This document shows positions 35,720 to 45,463 of a DNA stretch of 64,000 bases, piece by piece. Position 1 is the stretch's first letter. Every line of letters starts with the position of its first letter. The position numbers were made by a program, and so were the translations under genes. Under the pieces are notes generated by a model. It was given only the letters and a program-made list of their open reading frames with translations, made no database searches and had not been told where the DNA came from. The DNA comes from Zantedeschia hybrid cultivar (lineage: Eukaryota > Streptophyta > Magnoliopsida > Alismatales > Araceae), in the NCBI GenBank assembly GCA_030544215.1, contig JARZZO010000004.1, positions 15,488,501 through 15,552,500 of the forward strand, in the 5' to 3' direction.

Positions 35720-36740
35720 TTGGCATTGACTTTGTAAGGGAGTGAAATGTACCGAAAAGGTGATGCCAAGGTGTGATGTGACACGCTCCTAACATCATAT
35801 GATAGGAATCTTTCTCAAAACAATTAGTGTTGATAATTTGAAGAGATCAATGGAATCGACCTTATCTGGATGAGGGAGACAAAGGAAACAAAAGGTCGAT
35901 CAACTTCCGCGATTAGGAAGTACCCTAGGTCACAAACTCTGAAGGTTTCGTCATGAAGAGCGGTTACCAGCCAATGTGGAAGTGCTGCAATCATGACGGA
36001 TCTTAAGAGGAAACAAGAATGTCGGGTGAGAAATCCAAGAAAGAATAGAACTCTAAGGATACCTTCAAGCGAACCTCAAGGATAATCAAGATATTCAACT
36101 CAGAATGGAATATTTCATATCACGTTGGGATTTATTGGATCAATGGTCTAAAATTTAATAAGGAATTAATCTTTATCACAATTATATCAAAGTCCTATAT
36201 GATGCATGTTGGGCTAAAAGGAAAATATAAAATAAAATATAAATTAATCAAAGATAATATTGTTAAATTGTCATTAACGAGTCAAGATACCGATTCTTGT
36301 AATTCAGTGGTAAGCTGAAGCTCGTTTATCCACGCACCGTTTCACAAAAGTGGAACTATCGTCCCCATTAATTAACAATCTAACGGCCTATCCGTGTGAT
36401 TAAGAATCCTCTTGAATTATCACTGTTTTTGTTGGGGGGGAGGGGGGACTCAAATTCCAGTTTCATCAAAACCACAAGGTCCTTGATGTATCTAATAACT
36501 ATTTATCATATAATAATGCGAATGCAAATCAATTACATAAAAGAGTACAGGGTAGGGATAACCGTCTTTTTAGTCACGGCAGGGACTTATGAACTCCCAT
36601 AGTGGGACCTCAGTGGAATTTTAGCTTCATTTTCACCTCTTGGTATTTCATGCACTCAACATTTCGTCAGTAACTTCAAACAAATTGTATATCATGAAAT
36701 TATAGATTTTCAGCAAGGTAACAAAAATTTAGAAACCTAT
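35720..36740. other. Non-coding spacer inside the Tat element
   Basis: No coding homology found. The word GATGCCAAGGTG near 35760 is partly self-complementary to the stretch at 35709-35722. A G run (36436-36447) is the only other notable feature. Confidence 0.4.
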
Positions 36741-36743
36741 TTA

Positions 36744-36803
36744 AAACGCGTCGCTGTTCACCGACGTTATTTAAATGACGTCGCCCCGTCAAGACGCCAT
36801 TTA
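36744..36803. repeat. Two adjacent GCGTC-type hairpins
   Basis: Hairpin 1 is ACGCGTCG...CCGACGTT (36744-36770). Hairpin 2 is ATGACGTCG...AAGACGCCAT (36774-36803). Both are flanked by AAAT/ATTT. Confidence 0.65.
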
Positions 36804-36907
36804 AATTACAGAAACTGCTCCCTTTTCTGACTCCAATCCGAACTCTGTTTGCCTTAATGCATATTCCTCCTCTAATTCGGAAAGGGACTTCCAATTTTGC
36901 AAATCAC

Positions 36908-36917
36908 TCTATAAATC
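36908..36917 (+). promoter_or_regulatory. TATA box for the first PMD gene
   Basis: TATAAAT at 36910-36916, followed by CCCTCCCCTCTTCAT, about 120 bp before the first ATG (37039). This is a normal distance for a core promoter with a short leader. Confidence 0.55.
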
Positions 36918-37038
36918 CCTCCCCTCTTCATATCAAAGCATTACAACAAGCAATCAAGAGGAAAAAGTAGAGAATTCTCTTCAAGACTCAAGGAAAAGAG
37001 GTGAAGAATAAGGAGTCAAGAAAATCAATTCAAGGAAG

Positions 37039-38435
37039 ATGGATTCTACACAAGATTCTTTAAACAAAAGGACGAGAAAGGCGATCAAAAAGCTTTATGT
37101 GGTGAAGAATCATCTAAGTGGGCGATATCCTAACTTACAAGTAAGCTATTCTCTCATCTAATCAATTTTTCATATGCAACTTTATACCTGATCTCCATAT
37201 TCCAATTCTCTATCTAGGGATATCCTTTCTTCCCCGTTCTAAGAAGATTTTCTTCACTTCCATGGGTCCAAAAACTAGTCAACAAGATCAATCTCTCTAT
37301 GTAATCTTATATATCCAAGTGGCATATCCAAGGATTGATAGTCTATGCCAAGCATTACAAGAGCACAAACATGGATTGGGCTGCAATGGGTGCTTTGATC
37401 GCACTATGGCATCCACAAACTCATACTTTCCTCTTTGCCACATTCGAAGCCACCATACTCCTGGAAGAAGCCGAACTCTTATTGGGCCTTCCCAAACTCA
37501 AAGTCAACAATGATGATCCTGATTTGAATGAGATGATATTCATGAGAGAAAGAATCACGGGTCAACAATTATTGGAAAAGATTATGAAGAACCCAAAGGA
37601 AATTCAAGGCTGTCTTACCAAGAAAGAGATCAATCTTGCTAAATTAGCTGAATGGACCTTGAAAAAGATAGAAGATTTCAAGGATGAAGATACAAAGAAT
37701 ATGATGAAGGCATTCACCACGTGCTTAGCTGGAGCACTACTATTCCCTGCCCAAGACAATGTTCTAGAAGATGATCAAATCAGCGCAATCAATGGAATTT
37801 TCGAAGGGAAGAAGATTAGCACATCGGTTCTAGCCTACCTCTATAGTGGGCTATCTGCAGCTTCTACGGGCCAACCTCCTTATGGCAACATGCTACTCTT
37901 GGCTCTGTGGGTGGAATTCCACTTCAAATTCAACCATAATGAGGAGAAAGTTCCAATGATATCTCAGGCATATCGGCGCAGTCCTATCTTCCATATTGCT
38001 AACATTGTGAAATTCAATGATAACATGACCAATCGAGTGCCCAACCTCAAGACTCGAGCTGACTGGCGTACTTATTTCAAGACTATGCCCAGAATCGGAT
38101 TCGAATCCACGCCACTTGCTCTCATGGAAAAGGCAGTTCGAGTGCGTCGTGGTGCTAGCACAGAGCTTCGACTAAGTGGGGCGACCGAGTTCGTCCTTTA
38201 TAATCCCCATCGGTGTCATCCTCAACTTGGCATGCCTCGCTATGAATTTTCAGAAATATTCTCTCTTTCTCCAATCAAGAAGCGGGTATTAGGAACTGAT
38301 GAAGACTTTGAGGCGACTGAACTTATTGCAACTCTTTGGAACATCGGATTCACCCGTTGTGTGAAAACTCCTCATGAAGCTAATAAGGAACTGTGGAAAT
38401 CATATGTAAAGGAACTCAAGAAAGTTCTACCTTGA
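37039..38435 (+). pseudogene. Plant mobile domain (PMD) gene 1, antisense in the Tat element
   Basis: Exon 1 (37039-37140) encodes a basic N-terminus, MDSTQDSLNKRTRKAIKKLY, and ends at CAA|GTAAGC. Exon 2 starts after TCTATCTAG at 37217. The long frame (from about 37305 to the TGA at 38433) carries the PMD hallmark: ALIALWHPQTHTFLFATFEA, then TILLEEAELLLGLP, close to the 'fits a hole in the middle' block of PF10536. The rest is mostly helical and ends KELKKVLP. One frame shift between 37217 and 37260 and a TAA at 37302-37304 break the link between exon 1 and the domain. PMD proteins occur as host genes (MAIN/MAIL family) and as passengers of gypsy and Mutator elements. Confidence 0.75.
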
Positions 38436-38600
38436 AAGCTCTCACTCTCTTCCAATTTGATGTATCTCTTATTTTATTTCAATGAAGAAATCCATCCTTA
38501 AAATAGTTGAAATCCTCCTTTAATGCTTTACAGTCTTCCTGTAATTTTTTCTTGAATGAAACTTTGATTTTTCCTCAAAATATGAACCATCGGGTTCAGT
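38436..38600. other. 3' flank of PMD gene 1
   Basis: A/T-rich sequence with AATGAAG/AATGAAA words that could serve as poly(A) signals. Nothing else is seen. Confidence 0.3.
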
Positions 38601-38606
38601 TAACTC

Positions 38607-38958
38607 AAATCGCGTCGACTCAGAGAGACGCTTTTCACTCTTAATCGATTTCCAAATTTTTTAAAAATTAATCCTTAAAGAACCTTGAATCGCGTCTGGC
38701 CATCGGGACACCTTTCAATTCTGTCTCTCCTATTTTCCAGAGATTTCCAGCAATTAATCCACTAAATGGCGTCGTCCTTACAAGATGCGAATAACCATTC
38801 TTTTCAAACTCAAAGTGGTACGGCCCTGAGCAGAAGAGGCGGTAAAGCCTAAAAGGCGTCGCCCTAGGGGGACGCGTTTCACTTATTTCAAAAAATTCCA
38901 TTGCCGCCTCAGTTTGTGCGCCCCTAAATGGCGTCGCTATACCAAGACGCGATTTAAT
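38607..38958. repeat. Cluster of five GCGTC-type hairpins
   Basis: Hairpins at 38607-38635, 38688-38715, 38765-38791, 38851-38880 and 38926-38958 share a stem of roughly (G/C)GCGTC paired with GACGC, usually inside AAAT...ATTT. The loops differ (for example GACTCAGAGA, GCCCTAGGGG, GCTATACCAA). The cluster lies between the two PMD genes and does not encode protein. Confidence 0.7.
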
Positions 38959-39223
38959 GAATTCAAACAGGGGCTTGCGAGCCCGAGCCTCTTTCTTCCT
39001 CATTCTTTCCTTCACTTTCTCTCTCATCCTTTCCTTTTGGCTCCGGCGATCTCCGGCGATTCCGGTCTTCTTCTCCGGCTCCGGCGAGCTTCTCCAATCT
39101 CCGGTGGGCTCCTCCGACTCCGGCCACCCTCTCTCTTTCTCCTTCTCCCTCTCACGAGCCTTCTCACGCTCTCACGAGTTCTCTCCCTCCTTTTAGCTCT
39201 TATCCTCCCTTCTTTACAGTCCT

Positions 39224-39433
39224 ATGGAACAAGGAGGACCTAGCGGCGTAGGTGGCAAGCGGCGGTTAGTCACCGCCGTTGAAGTGGTAGAGGTGGGCGA
39301 GGAGGAAGTCCCGCCGACCGAGGAAACGGCGCTCATGGAAGCGGTGGCCTTTATGGAGGCCGAGGAATCCCCTCCGGCCGCTCAAGCGGGTGAGGAAGCG
39401 GCGGCACCGGCCGAGGAGGCAGGCCCTCGTTTG
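39224..39433 (+). pseudogene. PMD gene 2, exon 1
   Basis: Seventy codons, MEQGGPSGVGGKRR followed by an acidic, Ala-rich, disordered stretch. It ends CGT TTG|GTAAGC in phase 0. Confidence 0.75.
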
Positions 39434-39658
39434 GTAAGCCTCGGAACACTCTTATAGTAATTAAATTCCGACTTTAGGGAGAGAAAATGGTCCAGCCACA
39501 TGTTCTTGAAACCTATGGCGAAAGGCGTCTGGGGATAGGGACGCATTTTGAAACGCGTTCCCGTACCTTGACGTGATTTAAAAATGGGGATTTATTCTCC
39601 AAATTAATTTAAAAATTGATTATTAGTGTTCTGATGATGATCCTGGTTGAAAATACAG
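39434..39658 (+). other. PMD gene 2, intron 1, with two hairpins
   Basis: GTAAGC...AATACAG borders. It contains two GCGTC-type hairpins at 39521-39550 and 39551-39580, which would be present in the pre-mRNA and removed on splicing. Confidence 0.65.
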
Positions 39659-40054
39659 GGCACGATGAGGACCAGGATCTCTTGGGACTTGGTGGTGGCC
39701 GCCTACCGGGGTCTCCCAGACTTCCAAAAGGCGAGACTGGCGGAGATGGGATTCCGGGAGAGGCTAGAGATAGAACCCTTCTGGATCGACCTGGTATTGC
39801 TCCAGGTCCTTAGGGAGAGGTGGCACGTAGAGAGCAGGGCCTTTCTGATGCCCTGGGGACATATGGTCCCTAGTCTCGAGGACGTGTGTCAGATCACCGG
39901 CCTTCGAGTGGAAGGCCGGGCGGTTAGCGGGATTACGTATCCCGATTACCACGGGCTGGCTCAGGAGTTGTTGGGCCTAGAGTGCACAAGATTGGAGGGC
40001 CGGGAGTCCCGAAACCTTCTCAGGACAGTGGTGGAGAGATCCCTAGGACTGGAG
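39659..40054 (+). pseudogene. PMD gene 2, exon 2 (5' part)
   Basis: Opens GTMRTRISWDLVVAAYRGLP. It holds the PMD core: FWIDLVLLQVLRERW, then SRAFLMPWGHMVPSLEDVC and ITGLRVEGRAV, matching the aminotransferase-like PMD pattern of an F..P.GE(M).PTL.D....GL..G block. It is interrupted at TGGAG (40050-40054) by the copia element. Confidence 0.85.
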
Positions 40055-41605
40055 TGTTGGGATCGCTCTGTCGAGATCCAACCGAAAAACACAGCGGAAT
40101 AAAATATTCGGGATCGGATCTGTCCCGTTTCAATCGTAGAAATAAAACCGGAGTAAGTTGAATTTACCTTGCGCGGATTCAAATCCGCATTCGTTTTCCG
40201 GTTCCGTCGGAGCGATGCCGCAAGTCGCGCAGATGCCCGACCTCCAGCGGTATCCACGCGGTTCTCCTCGCGATGGATCGTCCTCGCTTCCTCGCTCGCT
40301 ATGGCGTTCGTAGATCCCGTCTGGCTGCGCATAATCTGTAGCGACATGCGGATTCTGAATCTCCCGTCTGACGGAAGGCGGAGCAGTCGGGAACCGCATG
40401 CCTAGAAGAGAGAGAGAGAGAGAGTCAGAACGACGGCTAGGTCAGGGTTGCTGGCCCCCGACGTAGAATCTGTTCTTTTATAATAAGTCTATTTGCGTTT
40501 TTTCATAAAAACCCAGACTTATCCGAAATCCTGTCGGATTATCCATCGACTTGAGAACCATTTGCGTGTGACCCTCTAGGCCCAAATACCAGTCCAGTTA
40601 ATGGCCCATTAAGTCCAATAACCCTTTACTGACCCACTGAATTAATTAATATCCTTATATTCAATTAATCAGCCGAATTTAATGTCCCATAATAAATTCG
40701 GACGGACTGTCGATCACGTTGGATGCCAAGCAACATCGCGTGATCCTGGATGGCACTGGGGTTATCGCAACCCTCTATTGGAACCTTTCTGTCATCGGTT
40801 AGCGCGCGGATATAATCCTTCATTCGTGCAATGTTCCCGAATCGACCTAAGGCATGGTTTACTGTTAAACCCTATTTGGTCGATTCACTTGAATCAGATG
40901 CCGCTAATCTGAATCCGATAACTCCTTATCGACTACAGAGTCTGCCCTGGCCTGGGACTTTAAGCGCATCATTCCCGGAACATTCTCTCTCAAACTACCG
41001 AGAGCGGATGATCCCGTATTAAACACACAATTACCTTCGAGGGCATATCCCTGAACCCGATCGCTTGACTTATTGATAACCCATGGTTAGGGATTCGTTA
41101 GTCAAGGTCAAAGTTCAGAAACCTACCAACAAGGTATCTTTGGAGTCTCAGGTCCAAGGATCATCCACGCAACCGTGACAAATGAATCGAGCTGGTTAAC
41201 AGTGAGGTGATTACCATCCAGCGATTCATAGTCGGATCAGTTCAGTAAACTCATTCACCAATGAGCACCTACAGGTCCAACATAGTGTCTCCACACAAGT
41301 GACTTATGGGATCAGTCACCCTCATCATATGAGCTGAAGTAACCTATACTAGTCTATCCGGATGTTCAATGTCCTATCTCAAACATCCTATGACTAGGAA
41401 TAATTAAGAACATGTGTTTATAAGTTTTCGGTCTCGTAATTATGATCTCATCATAATCCGAAGACTGTTGCACATGTTCATGGACTTCATCGTGATACGA
41501 TAAACAGAGATCGAATTAATTACACACAATGAATTATTGCCATTTATTAATAATCTGAATAAGTACATAGTATCGGATTGGCTTTGAGACCATCTAATAC
41601 TAACA
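40055..41605 (-). repeat. Copia 3' LTR (left copy)
   Basis: Begins TGTTGGGATCGC and ends ATACTAACA on the plus strand. Over the roughly 300 bases from 40562 I count 13 differences from the right copy, all transitions, so the insertion is not very recent. Confidence 0.95.
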
Positions 41606-41619
41606 ATCTCCCACTTGTA

Positions 41620-44617
41620 CTAAAGCCAATCACTTTTATACATAATACCCATATTCTCTAAGTGACACTCAAAAACATTTTGAGACAAAGGCTTTGTAAG
41701 TGGATCTGCTATGTTGTCGGCTGAGGGAACTCTTTCCACCACGACATCTCCTTGAGCTATAATCTCGCTGATCAGATGAAAGCGCCGCAGAATGTGCTTC
41801 GACTTCTGATGAGACCTCGGCTCTTTTGCTTGAGCAATCGCCCCATTGTTGTCACACAACAGTGGGACGGGACCAGATATGCTTTCCACCACACCAAGAT
41901 CGCCGATTAATTTCTTCATCCATACAGCTTCCTTGGCGGCTTCAGCAGCAGCAATATACTCGACTTCCGTTGTCGAATCAGCAGTGGTTTCCTGCTTGGA
42001 ACTTTTCCAGCTCACTGCTCCCTCGTTGAGTGTGAAAATAAAACCTGATGTTGACTTGCTGTCATCAGGATCAGACTGAAAACTCGAGTCAGTGTATCCT
42101 TGCAGCTTTAAGTCTCCTCCTTTATAGACTAGAAATAGATCCTTAGTTCTTCTCAAGTACTTAAGGATGCATTTCACAGCCTTCCAATGTTCATCACCTG
42201 GATCTGCCTGATGTCTGCTCGTAACACTTAGAGCATACGCTACATCAGGTCTGGTACATAGCATGGCATATAGGATGGACCCTATGGCGGAAGCATAGGG
42301 GACTTTATCCATCACTGTCCTCTCTTCAGTTGTCTTGGGAGACTGACCTTTAGAGAGTGAAATTCCATATTTCATCGGTATGAGACATCTCTTGAAATTT
42401 TCCATGCCAAACCTTTTGACAATAGTTTTTATGTACATGGATTGGGTTAAAGCTAGCATCTTCTTTGATCTATCTCTATAGATCCGTATTCCTAATACGT
42501 AAGATGCTTCTCCCAAATCCTTGATGGAGAAGTTCTTTGACAGCCATATCTTTATTGATGACATCATTCCTATATCATTCTCAATGAGTAGGATGTCGTC
42601 AATATAAAGAACCAGAAATGTGATTGCGCTCCCACTGTTTTTCTTGTATACACGAGGCTCATCTTCATTCTTAATGAAGCCATAAGATTTGATCGCCTCA
42701 TCAAATCTTATGTTCCAGCTTCGGAAAGCTTGCTTCAGTCCATAAATGGACCTTTGCAACTTGCATACCATGTCTGGAGATTCTTTGGATGTGAATCCTT
42801 CTGATTGTATCATATACACCTCCTCCTCAAGGTTTCCATTGAGGAATGCAGTCTTCACATCCATTTGCTAGATTTCATAATCATGGTAGGCAGCAATGGC
42901 GAGAAGAATTCTGATAGACTTAATCATAGCAACGGGTGAAAAGGTTTCGTCATAGTCAACACCTTGTTTTTGACGATAGCCTTTCGCCACTAATCTTGCT
43001 TTATAAGTCTCAATACGTCCATCTGTACCGATCTTTCTTTTAAAGATCCATTTGCAGCCGATAGGTACTATACCATCGGGTAAATCTACCAAGTTCCAAA
43101 CTTGGTTGATGTACATGGACTGTATTTCAGAATTCATGGCTTCCCGCCATTTCCTGGCCTCTGGACTTTCAATGGCCTCCTGGTAAGTCTTAGGATCATC
43201 ATTCTCATTGTAGAGTATCCTTGAACCATCCAAATTAATATGTCCTATATATCTTTCTGGTGGTTTAGGTACTCTTTCAGACCTACGAGGTTCCTGTGTA
43301 TCATTTTGAACAGGTTCAGAAACTGACGGTTCATCTGATGAACCATTGCCAGTTTGTGGGTCTGGAATTTCTTCCAGAATCACTTTGCTCCCACTGTCCT
43401 TCTGGAGAATATAATCTTCTTCCAGAAAGACAGTTCTCTTGGCCATAAACACCTTTTGTTCGCCAGGATGATAAAAGTAATATCCATAAGTTTCCTTTGG
43501 ATATCCCACAAATCTGCATTTGTCAGTTCTGGATTCCAGTTTATCTGCGTCATGTCTTTTAACATGAACAGGACATCCCCAGACTTTAACATGTTTAAGG
43601 TCTGGTTTCCTTCCATTCCATATCTCATATGGAGTGGTTTCAACATATTTGCTGGGTATCTTGTTCAGGATATACATAACCGAGCTAAGTGCATACCCCC
43701 ATAAGGACACTGGTAATTTGGACATGCTCATCATAGATCGCACCATTTCCATTAATGTGCGATTTCTCCTTTCTGATACACCATTCATCTGAGGTGTATA
43801 AGGAGGTGTAAGCTGGGAAAGGATACCATTATCCTTTAAGTATTTAATGAACTTTGTACTCAAGTATTCACCGCCCCGATCAGATCGGATGGTTTTTATA
43901 CTCTTTCCTTTTTGTTTTTCTACTTCATTCTTAAATTCTTTGAATTTCTCAAAGGTTTCAGATTTATACTTCAATAAGTATATATATCCAAACCTTGAGT
44001 AATCATTAGTGAATGTAATGAAGTATGAGAAACCACCAATGGTTTAGGTTGACATAGGACCACATACATCTGAATGTATGAGTTCTAATATATCTTTGGC
44101 TCGTTCTCCAGTTCCACTAAATGGAGACTTAGCCATTTTACCCATTAAACATGACTCACAGGTTGCATATGATTTATAATCAAATGGATCCAAGCATCCA
44201 TCTTTATGCATCCTTTAGAGTCTGTTTTCACCAATGTGTCCAAGCCTACAATGCCACAAGTAGGTTTTGTTCATTTCATACTTACTCCTTTTAATTGAAG
44301 AACCGATGTGTAAATTATCATGAGACACATTCAATAGATACAAACCATTGGACAAAATAGCATAAGCTATTAATTTATTTCCGAAATAAATTGAACAACT
44401 ATTGTTCCCAAAATTTAAATTGTATCCAATTCTATCTAAGCATGAAATAGAAATGATATTCCTTATTATGCTAGGTACATAATTGCATTCATCTAATAAA
44501 AATGTGTCTCCGGATGGTAGCTTGAGCTTTACTGTCCCCACAGCGATCGCCGCAACTCTTGCGCCGTTACCTAGTCTCAGCTCCACCTCGCCGGTCCTCA
44601 GCTTACGCCTTCTTGTC
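41620..44617 (-). pseudogene. Copia pol: protease remnant, integrase, RT, RNase H
   Basis: Pol reads leftwards. The start (about 44617-44215) keeps VELRLGNGARVAAIAVGT and the GAG-pre-integrase region ending HCRLGHIGENRL. The part before it, which should carry the protease DTG active site, is missing. The integrase zinc/core region continues to 43974 with stops near 44214 and 44043. The next open stretch, 42868-43974, has DRGGEYL, MNGVSERRNRTL (catalytic D and E) and the RT start. A TAG at 42865-42867 replaces the Trp expected before QMDVKTAFLNG. The last open stretch, 41620-42864, has the RT box YIDD and an RNase H domain ending at the C-terminus. All stops fit single transitions. Confidence 0.9.
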
Positions 44618-44623
44618 AGTGCC

Positions 44624-45463
44624 TTAAGCGTCCTGCTGCTTCACAGTTCCTTGAGCCTTGTCCTTGAGGTATTCTTTGCAATTCCTCTTCCAATGCCCTT
44701 TCTGGTGACAGTAGAAGTAATCACCTTTCTCAGCACTTTTACCTTTGTCTTTCTTGGCAACCTTTGCCTTTTTCTGAACCTTATTCTTATTCTTTCGAAA
44801 AGTTTGGACTGCAAGTCTTTTTCTGTTGGTCTTACCAACCATGAGGACTTGGGGTTTATCCTTCACAAAGTTCCCCTCAGTAGTCTTTAACATGTTCAGC
44901 AGTTCAGCTAAGGTGGCATGGATCTTGTTCATGTTAAAATTAACAATGAACTGAGCATATGATGGTGGAAGTGAAGACAACACGAGGTCTGTGTGCATCT
45001 CCTTGGGAAGTGTAATCCCAAGAGCATCCAGCCTCTCCACCCACTCAATCATCTTCAGCACGTGATTTTGTACTGAAGTTTCCTCTGCCATCTGAGCCTT
45101 GAACAAATTCTTCGATATCTCATATCGTTCGATTATGCTCTGCTCACCAAATAGCTCATTCAAATGGAGCATGATGGATCTAGCATCCATCTCTTCATGT
45201 TGCCTTTGCAACTTATTGCTCATAGAGGCTAATATGTAGCATTGGGCCATGGTGGAATCTTCTTTCCATTTTTCATACGCTATCATTTCCTCCTCTGGAG
45301 CATCTAATGCTGGTTCAGCAGGAGGTTCATTATCCAAGACGTAGGCAATCTGCTCAGACCTGAGGACTATCTTCAGGTTTCTGAGCCAGTCTGAGTAGTT
45401 GGTGCCTGTCAAACGGTTGGCATCAAGTATGCCTCGCAACGGGTTATGGTGCGACATTCTCAC
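44624..45463 (-). CDS. Copia gag polyprotein
   Basis: An uninterrupted frame of 279 codons, starting MRMSHHNPLRGILDANRL. Residues about 12-230 form the UBN2-type gag domain (NYSDWLRNLKIVLRSE; LNELFGEQS; SLPPSYAQFIVNFNMN). A Lys-rich stretch precedes a zinc knuckle written YFYCHQKGHWKRNC, in which the first Cys of the usual C-x2-C-x4-H-x4-C is replaced by Tyr (TGC to TAC). The frame ends shortly after the knuckle (VKQQDA). The product would form the capsid-like particle. The Tyr change should weaken zinc and RNA binding. Confidence 0.9.
   Translation of the reverse strand: MRMSHHNPLRGILDANRLTGTNYSDWLRNLKIVLRSEQIAYVLDNEPPAEPALDAPEEEMIAYEKWKEDSTMAQCYILASMSNKLQRQHEEMDARSIMLHLNELFGEQSIIERYEISKNLFKAQMAEETSVQNHVLKMIEWVERLDALGITLPKEMHTDLVLSSLPPSYAQFIVNFNMNKIHATLAELLNMLKTTEGNFVKDKPQVLMVGKTNRKRLAVQTFRKNKNKVQKKAKVAKKDKGKSAEKGDYFYCHQKGHWKRNCKEYLKDKAQGTVKQQDA

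Noticed and set aside
37262..37513. Alternative frame of 83 codons over the start of PMD gene 1
   Set aside because: It overlaps the PMD frame and loses homology at once. Its first part probably reflects the 1-nt frameshift in exon 2.
44483..44890. Plus-strand frame of 135 codons opposite copia gag
   Set aside because: It lies antisense to the well-supported gag gene and shows no domain.
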